From NCBI GenBank assembly GCA_013398295.1, contig VZSF01011141.1, forward strand, positions 595,704-659,703: DNA of 64,000 nucleotides, written 5' to 3'. A program made the position numbers and the translations under genes. The notes beneath the pieces are model-generated. The model saw nothing but the letters and a program-made list of their open reading frames with translations, had not been told where the DNA came from and did no database searches. How positions within the stretch are numbered: the stretch's first letter is position 1; every line of letters starts with the position of its first letter. Positions 59,734-64,000 of this stretch are shown here, piece after piece. This stretch comes from Chionis minor. Lineage: Eukaryota; Chordata; Aves; Charadriiformes; Chionididae.

Positions 59734-62700
59734 TTTTGATATTTTGGAAAAGTGGCAATCTTAAATCAATTCTGCTAGTTTTGTCTCAGAGTTGGCATAG
59801 ATTTACTTCATAACTTCATCCAAGTTCTGTTGGTTGGACAAGGAGATCTTAAAGTTAAAAACCAGATAATCTAGTAAAACAAAATAAAAGGCCTAATTAG
59901 TGATGGTAGCTCTGGCCTCATAAGAAAATAATGTGATGGATTTGGAACACAGATCAGAGCGCTAGTTCCAGAGAAGTGTTATTCCAGCCACAGAAGGTCT
60001 TAAATACACCTTTTAAAATGTATAGTATAATGCCAGATGGTTGAGCCACATCTGAGTTTTTCAGGGCATTCAGTGTGTGATCAAAGTTAGGTAATCACTA
60101 AAAGAGAGTAAAGTTGCTAAGGACCTGGCATTATAGTTAATGTGAGCACTGATAAATTGATCCGTGATTTTGTTCAGAAAAACTCTTGGTGGGTGGCATT
60201 TCTGTGAAATAGGTGTTAACTGGAATAGTCCAGTTTCTGGTCATGCTTTTCAGCTGAAAATGTAGTTCTTCCTAGTACTTTAATAAAATAAAATTAATAT
60301 AAAGCAATAGTTTGTCTAATTAATAGCCAAACTTCTGAATTCTCTTATTATAGCTAAATGACATTCAGCTTTGAATCAAAATCTGGGCAGTTTCAATCAT
60401 GAACACAACCAATCCCTGGCTGGACAGTTTGGCTGCATCTACCCTCTCTTTTAAAATCCCCACCTTATGTGGGTGGTGTCTAAACTGCTCAAGTAACCTC
60501 ATCCAGTACCTATCAATATTGCTGTCTTCAGCCAACCTGTCATTTACAGGGTAAGATTCAACTTCAGATATGCACATGCAGCTGTTGAAACTAATGGAGA
60601 TCTACTCAATGCCATCAACAGTGTCTGAATGGCAATTCACCTCAATCCAAACTGGACGCTTAGGGCATGGTTGACTGCATTTAAGTATCCCATGCTATTT
60701 GAGGTGCTCTAGAGTATGTGAAACACACCCTTAGGGGAGGTAAAGATGGCACATGCCCCACAGGAGACCTGTGATTTCCTAGACTGGCAGCTAGGAAGTC
60801 AGGCAGGACAGCCTGGAGCATTTTAAATGGTATGGTTAAATGACACCTGTGCATGGACAGATGAATTCAGTGACTGATCAACCAAATCTGTCGTTAGACA
60901 CCATAGACTGACACCTAGCCCACATGCAGACAGACAGATAAATGTGGAAGCCTCAGTCCTCTAGAAGCCTTGGTCCTACCCAAGCCATTAATCTGCAATG
61001 TGTAAAGACACATTCAACTAGGAGACTGCCTAGGAGCTCATGGTCCTTTACGTGGGCTATATGGGTCTTCTATAGATAGACTCCTGGATTGTATTATACC
61101 TCATATTGATTCCCTAACAAACAAATCCTACAAACATAGTTGATAAACACAGGGGTGGCAGAGCCAAGTGAAAAACAGCTGTCCATCCAAAGGTAAACAT
61201 CTGCTCAGGCCTGCACTAGTGGACAATGTGGGCTGAGAACCCAGATTCTCCCCCATCCCATGTGCCTTGAAGGTAGCCTCAGCTCATGTCTGAATACCAA
61301 AGTGTACCCATATGGTGTGAAGAGTCTCCACGTGGACTCAAGCCTAAGATCTCTCTTGTTTCCCAAGATTATTTAGTCCTCTATGCCAGAAAGCTACTGG
61401 TGACACGCAACACTGTGGAGTGGAGAGAAAATTTATGAAAAGCAGACAGGACTGCCATGGTATGAGGGTGACCATGGAGCACGTCCATCTTCACCACATC
61501 AGTGGTATAAAGGAGTAAGACAGAGGAGTTGTCTGGGAAAAAAAAAAACCACTTAGAACAGGGACATCATGAAGACCTTGCCAAGTGGTTTTATGTTGTC
61601 CAAGTTAAAATTGCAAAAAAAGTTACCCTGGTATAAAACTCATGTAAACAACAGGAAATAGTGCCTACATTTTGCAGGTAACAGCAAAAGGTAACAGGAA
61701 TATTAAGCAATAGGCATGCAGGTATGAATATATCTTTCACAACAATAGTAGAGTTTTCCAAGCCACCAGTTTAAAAAAAATGCTAAAGAATGAACTGTTT
61801 TGTCTTCAGGCCTTTATCCTTCCTTGATTGTGGGTCAGGAAGGAACTAATGAGAAACCATTATTGGACAAGGAAATAGCTGGACAGTATGCTATTTATTT
61901 AGTGCCCCTGCCCCCCTACTGTTTAGCTTGTAAACAATTGCAAGCACAGGCTGATCAGCAGAGCGGGCACCGAATGTCAACTCCACAGCCCAGAGGCTGG
62001 GTATAAATATGTTTAAAAGAGATGTTTGACTAGATCCTCAGCAGGTGTCCTTCAGAGTAGTTTCATTAAGGGCCTCACTAATGCCTAATTAAGCCTCTCT
62101 GTATGCCTAATCCTGATGTGGACTTGCTTGATTGAAGATTTTTGTGGGCTTATCCCATGAAGTCATGACTTGTTGCAGTTCCTTCATACAGTCCTAACAT
62201 TTTGGTGGTTCGTTAGTAGTAAACACAGTTGCTATAAATTTATACAATTTACAGCTTAGGGCATGAAAAGCAATTTGGGAGGATTATCTGTTTATTTTTT
62301 GCTCTATTTTTAATAAGATGTTTATACAAGCCCTTAATATTAATTTTCCCAGTGACTTGCAGTTTTTTACTCATGCAAATGTGTCAAATATGCAGCTAGG
62401 ACTTTTCTATTTTCTTTCCTTAATAGAAAACTTAGTTTTAAAATAGATAGTAATGAAATGTACCATGTTCTTAGACTCTGTTTCTTCCCCTGTTTATTTT
62501 CACCAGAAAATAAATAAGTATTTAAAATCATGCTTTTAAGATTTGAAAATATCCTTGAATTTTAGTGAGAAGGTAGAAGAAAGAGGACGTCCTCTTCAGC
62601 AAATAAAGCTAAGTTGCTTTATTATTCAAGGCTTGAGGTGGCTATGCCTCCCACCCCCAATAAGATTTCTTGGGTATCTAGATGATTTGCCTTGAACATG

Positions 62701-64000
62701 CCTAGAACTCATTAGCCTCAGCAATGCTGAGCAGCTTGGCGCCGGTGTCAGTGATATCAGGACTACTGCTGAGACCACCCTGCAGGATCTGACAAACTAG
62801 ATGGTCTCAGAGCACCACTCAGGTTGGTCCCTGCATAGCATGGAGAACCTGGTTCAGCTGCCATGATGCCTCACCTCATCACTTCTGGTTAAAAGCCCCA
62901 CTTACCTGTGGTATGGGAAAGTTGTTCCAGCTCTGTTTCTCCCAGGCCCTACAGTATCCAGGGTTATGGTCCTCCCTGCCTATACTCCTCATGCTCTTAG
63001 ACTTTTCGTTGACTAAGTAATCAACTGGCCATTGAAGAAGGGACCAGCAAAGCCCTAGCTTCAAGATCAGTGATTGGGACAAACACTTCAAAGAGGGGAG
63101 ATCTAAAATGTCTTATCTGACTGCTGCTCAGCTCTCCCATGTATCACCACCATTAGGTTCCCTAACAATTACATTAAAAGCATGACAGCTTCAATGGAAT
63201 CCCCATGAGAATGCTGTTGGGGTGTGGCATTTGGAGAATTTTTCAAGATTGAGGGAAGTTCAGCTTTATGTGCATGCCTATGCCGATGGAGGGCCAAGGT
63301 GGAGGGGACTTTCCTCCCCTTTGCTGTCACTACCTCCCTGCGGCCAGAGGGAGCTCATACTCTCAGTCAGGACCAGAAACAGACGTATGCTCCACACCCA
63401 GCAGACAGAACCAAGCCCTTGGGATGGGAAGTCTCTTCAGAAAGACCATGTTCCACCATGCTCTCTCCCGGTGGAGCCCCAGCCACAGTCACCGTGTGGT
63501 GAGGCTGCTCTCGCCACACACCAACACTCCAGTTTCTGAGATCCAGCAGGTGTCTGGTTGTCTTCAAAATGCCTAGGGCTACTGCCAACCCCTTCTTCTG
63601 CTTTTCCACAGTATCCTGCAAGCAGGAGAGCAAACTGGGTGCCACGCTGCAGCTGCTTCAACCACATTTGGCTCTCTGCCTCAGTCCGTGCAGCCATGTC
63701 CTACTTTCTCTGCCCCTCTGTAGAGACCATTCTACAGCCTAGTGGTACAAGGATGCAGGTCAGCCTGCACCTATATAATGTGCAGATATCCCTCAACATT
63801 TTTCTTCCTCGGGGCATTGCAGTGTGTTTAATGAAGTCTGCAAACTTGCCAGCTCCCCAAGCCTCCCTAATTAGGCACTTGTGATATGACAAGCTTCTTA
63901 ACAATATTATTTACTTTCCCTGAGACATAGCATGGGAAGGTTACATTTCCTTCCCTGCAGAAACCAGTAGCATGATGGATGAAACTTCATGAAATATTAT
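59734..64000. other. Non-coding stretch to the window end
   Basis: No gene is recognised. The block at about 60560-61480 has the texture of an old interspersed repeat, but I cannot name one. GACAAACTAGATGGTCTCAGAG near 62790 weakly resembles a CR1 end. The last 800 bases hold overlapping frames of 67-108 codons on both strands without recognised domains. Confidence 0.5.

Noticed and set aside
62780..62835. Possible CR1 end (GACAAACTAGATGGTCTCAGAG and a nearby GGTTGGTCCCTG)
   Set aside because: Only a short, disordered resemblance. The diagnostic CCCTTCCAACC ending is absent.

Overview
The window looks like non-coding DNA from a bird nuclear genome. Two copies of the CR1 LINE carry the wording typical of avian CR1 3' ends: one clean (about 21766-22012), one much older (about 45985-46480). 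Other interspersed repeats are few and old: MIR-like and CR1/L3-like fragments shared among amniotes. Base composition is moderately AT-rich with scattered CpG-rich islets. One 10-N gap and one single N show a draft assembly. CR1 wording and sparse repeats fit a bird better than a turtle or crocodile, but the species and chromosome cannot be named from this sequence.

I find no protein-coding gene, rRNA, tRNA or CRISPR array that I can defend. Reading frames are short, scattered over all six frames, and match no family I recognise. The longest (about 58999-59733) and a TATA/CpG/small-ORF arrangement at 40549-40805 are recorded as weak candidates. The window is best read as part of a gene desert or a very large intron.

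Layout. 1-12.8 kb: plain AT-rich sequence. 12.9-24 kb: ancient repeats, the young CR1, CpG-rich islets at 16.5 and 18.4 kb, and two stretches that look like candidate cis-regulatory DNA (22.5-23.3 and 23.6-23.95 kb). 24-31 kb: a 33-bp-arm inverted repeat at 25.0 kb, an old CR1-like fragment at 27.8 kb and another enhancer-like stretch at 28.4 kb. 31-41 kb: a long GGAA/GAAA microsatellite at 34.0 kb, a CpG islet at 36.2 kb and the TATA/ORF arrangement at 40.55 kb. 41-47 kb: further ancient repeats, a compact cluster of hairpins and duplications at 44.5 kb, another at 45.6 kb, and the old CR1. 47-64 kb: mostly plain, with an enhancer-like stretch at 49.9-50.6 kb and the unusual long open frame at 59 kb.

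No genes can be said to work together here. The most distinctive feature is a set of small loci where perfect or near-perfect inverted repeats sit on top of short direct repeats (25.0, 44.5 and 45.6 kb). These look like products of replication template switching, with a hairpin RNA as a less likely alternative. Claims of conservation are inference from motif content only; a multi-bird alignment would settle them.
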